Origin: Pseudomonadota bacterium
Lineage (GTDB): Bacteria; Pseudomonadota; Gammaproteobacteria; Burkholderiales; Burkholderiaceae_C
Length of the DNA: 6,753 nt
NCBI GenBank assembly: GCA_023418355.1
Contig: JAEZZU010000252.1
Span: forward strand, 1 to 6,753
Reading direction: 5' to 3'
Part shown: positions 6,531 through 6,753 of the stretch, piece by piece
How the letters are laid out: every line of letters starts with the position of its first letter
Numbering within the stretch: position 1 is the stretch's first letter
Notes under the pieces: model-generated
What the model was told of the DNA's origin: nothing
Databases searched by the model: none
What the model saw: only the letters and a program-made list of their open reading frames with translations
Program-made: the position numbers and the translations under genes

Positions 6531-6753
6531 ATCACCTCCAACTCGGCATTCAGTGCACCTGCGGCCTTGATGGCCTGCAGGATGGCCAGCAGGTCCTGAG
6601 GGGTTGCGCCCAGCGCGTTCAGCGAGCGGACCACGTCCGTCAGCTGCGGCGAAGAGGGCACGCTGACGATCTTTCCAGGCTCCTGCGTCACATTGATATT
6701 GGTTTTTTCTGCCACCACGGTCTGGCCTTGCGAGAAGGCGCCGGGCTGGCTGA
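6527..6753 (-). CDS. flgI: Flagellar P-ring protein FlgI (3' part)
   Basis: The last 74 full codons are visible; the 5' part lies beyond the window. FlgI is secreted to the periplasm and forms the P ring, a bushing around the rod in the peptidoglycan layer. The visible part has the family's well-conserved tail: a basic, Val-rich strand (T-V-V-A-E-K-T-N-I-N-V), then V-V-R-S-L-N-A-L-G-A-T-P-Q-D-L, then I-L-Q-A-I-K-A-A-G-A-L-N-A-E-L-E-V-I at the end. The frame runs open to the window edge, so the GTG at 6718 is not its start. The TGA stop overlaps the ATG of flgJ (ATGA), the usual flgI-flgJ order in beta- and gammaproteobacteria, so the two are almost certainly in one operon. Confidence 0.95.
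   Translation of the reverse strand, partial: SQPGAFSQGQTVVAEKTNINVTQEPGKIVSVPSSPQLTDVVRSLNALGATPQDLLAILQAIKAAGALNAELEVI
6531..6539 (-). promoter_or_regulatory. Ribosome binding site of flgJ inside the end of flgI
   Basis: GGAGGTGAT on the minus strand matches the consensus complement of the 16S rRNA tail and also encodes the last codons of FlgI (Glu-Val-Ile). Its GGAGG core is 4 bases from the ATG at 6530 and 10 from the ATG at 6524, so it does not decide between the two starts. It couples flgJ translation closely to the end of flgI. Confidence 0.75.

Overview
The window is a flagellar segment read entirely from the minus strand. It most likely comes from a motile betaproteobacterium of the Comamonadaceae type (Comamonas, Delftia or Acidovorax-like). 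That assignment is inferred from moderate-to-high GC, the two-domain FlgJ, the enlarged FlgK/FlgL, and an HDOD-family regulator behind flgL. It is not proven by a marker gene.

In transcription order (high to low coordinates): the 3' end of flgI (P-ring protein, cut by the window edge), flgJ (rod cap plus peptidoglycan hydrolase), flgK and flgL (the two hook-filament junction proteins), then a gene for a degenerate-EAL/HDOD protein. The first four are the usual distal end of a flg cluster. Gaps are tiny (a 4-base flgI/flgJ overlap, then 22, 17 and 34 bases), so one transcript through the HDOD gene is plausible. A strong intrinsic terminator at 939-978, preceded by a weaker hairpin at 1000-1025, closes this unit.

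Beyond the terminator, still on the minus strand, lies a LysE/RhtB-family amino acid exporter. It has its own probable weak terminator overlapping the stop codon. A 225-base intergenic stretch follows, then the first 12 codons of a gene that runs out of the window, tentatively a PLP-dependent aminotransferase. Short perfect palindromes sit just upstream of both of these genes and are possible operators.

Functionally, FlgI forms the P ring that lets the rod pass the peptidoglycan, and FlgJ caps the growing rod and opens the wall. FlgK and FlgL then join hook to filament. The HDOD protein may tie flagellar output to intracellular signalling, but that is inference from position and family. No CRISPR array, RNA gene, insertion sequence or prophage piece was seen. 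I found no convincing undescribed system. The best leads are a recurring beta-rich module in FlgK and FlgL, the lower GC of those two genes, the flagellum-linked HDOD protein, and the small palindromes around the exporter and aminotransferase genes.
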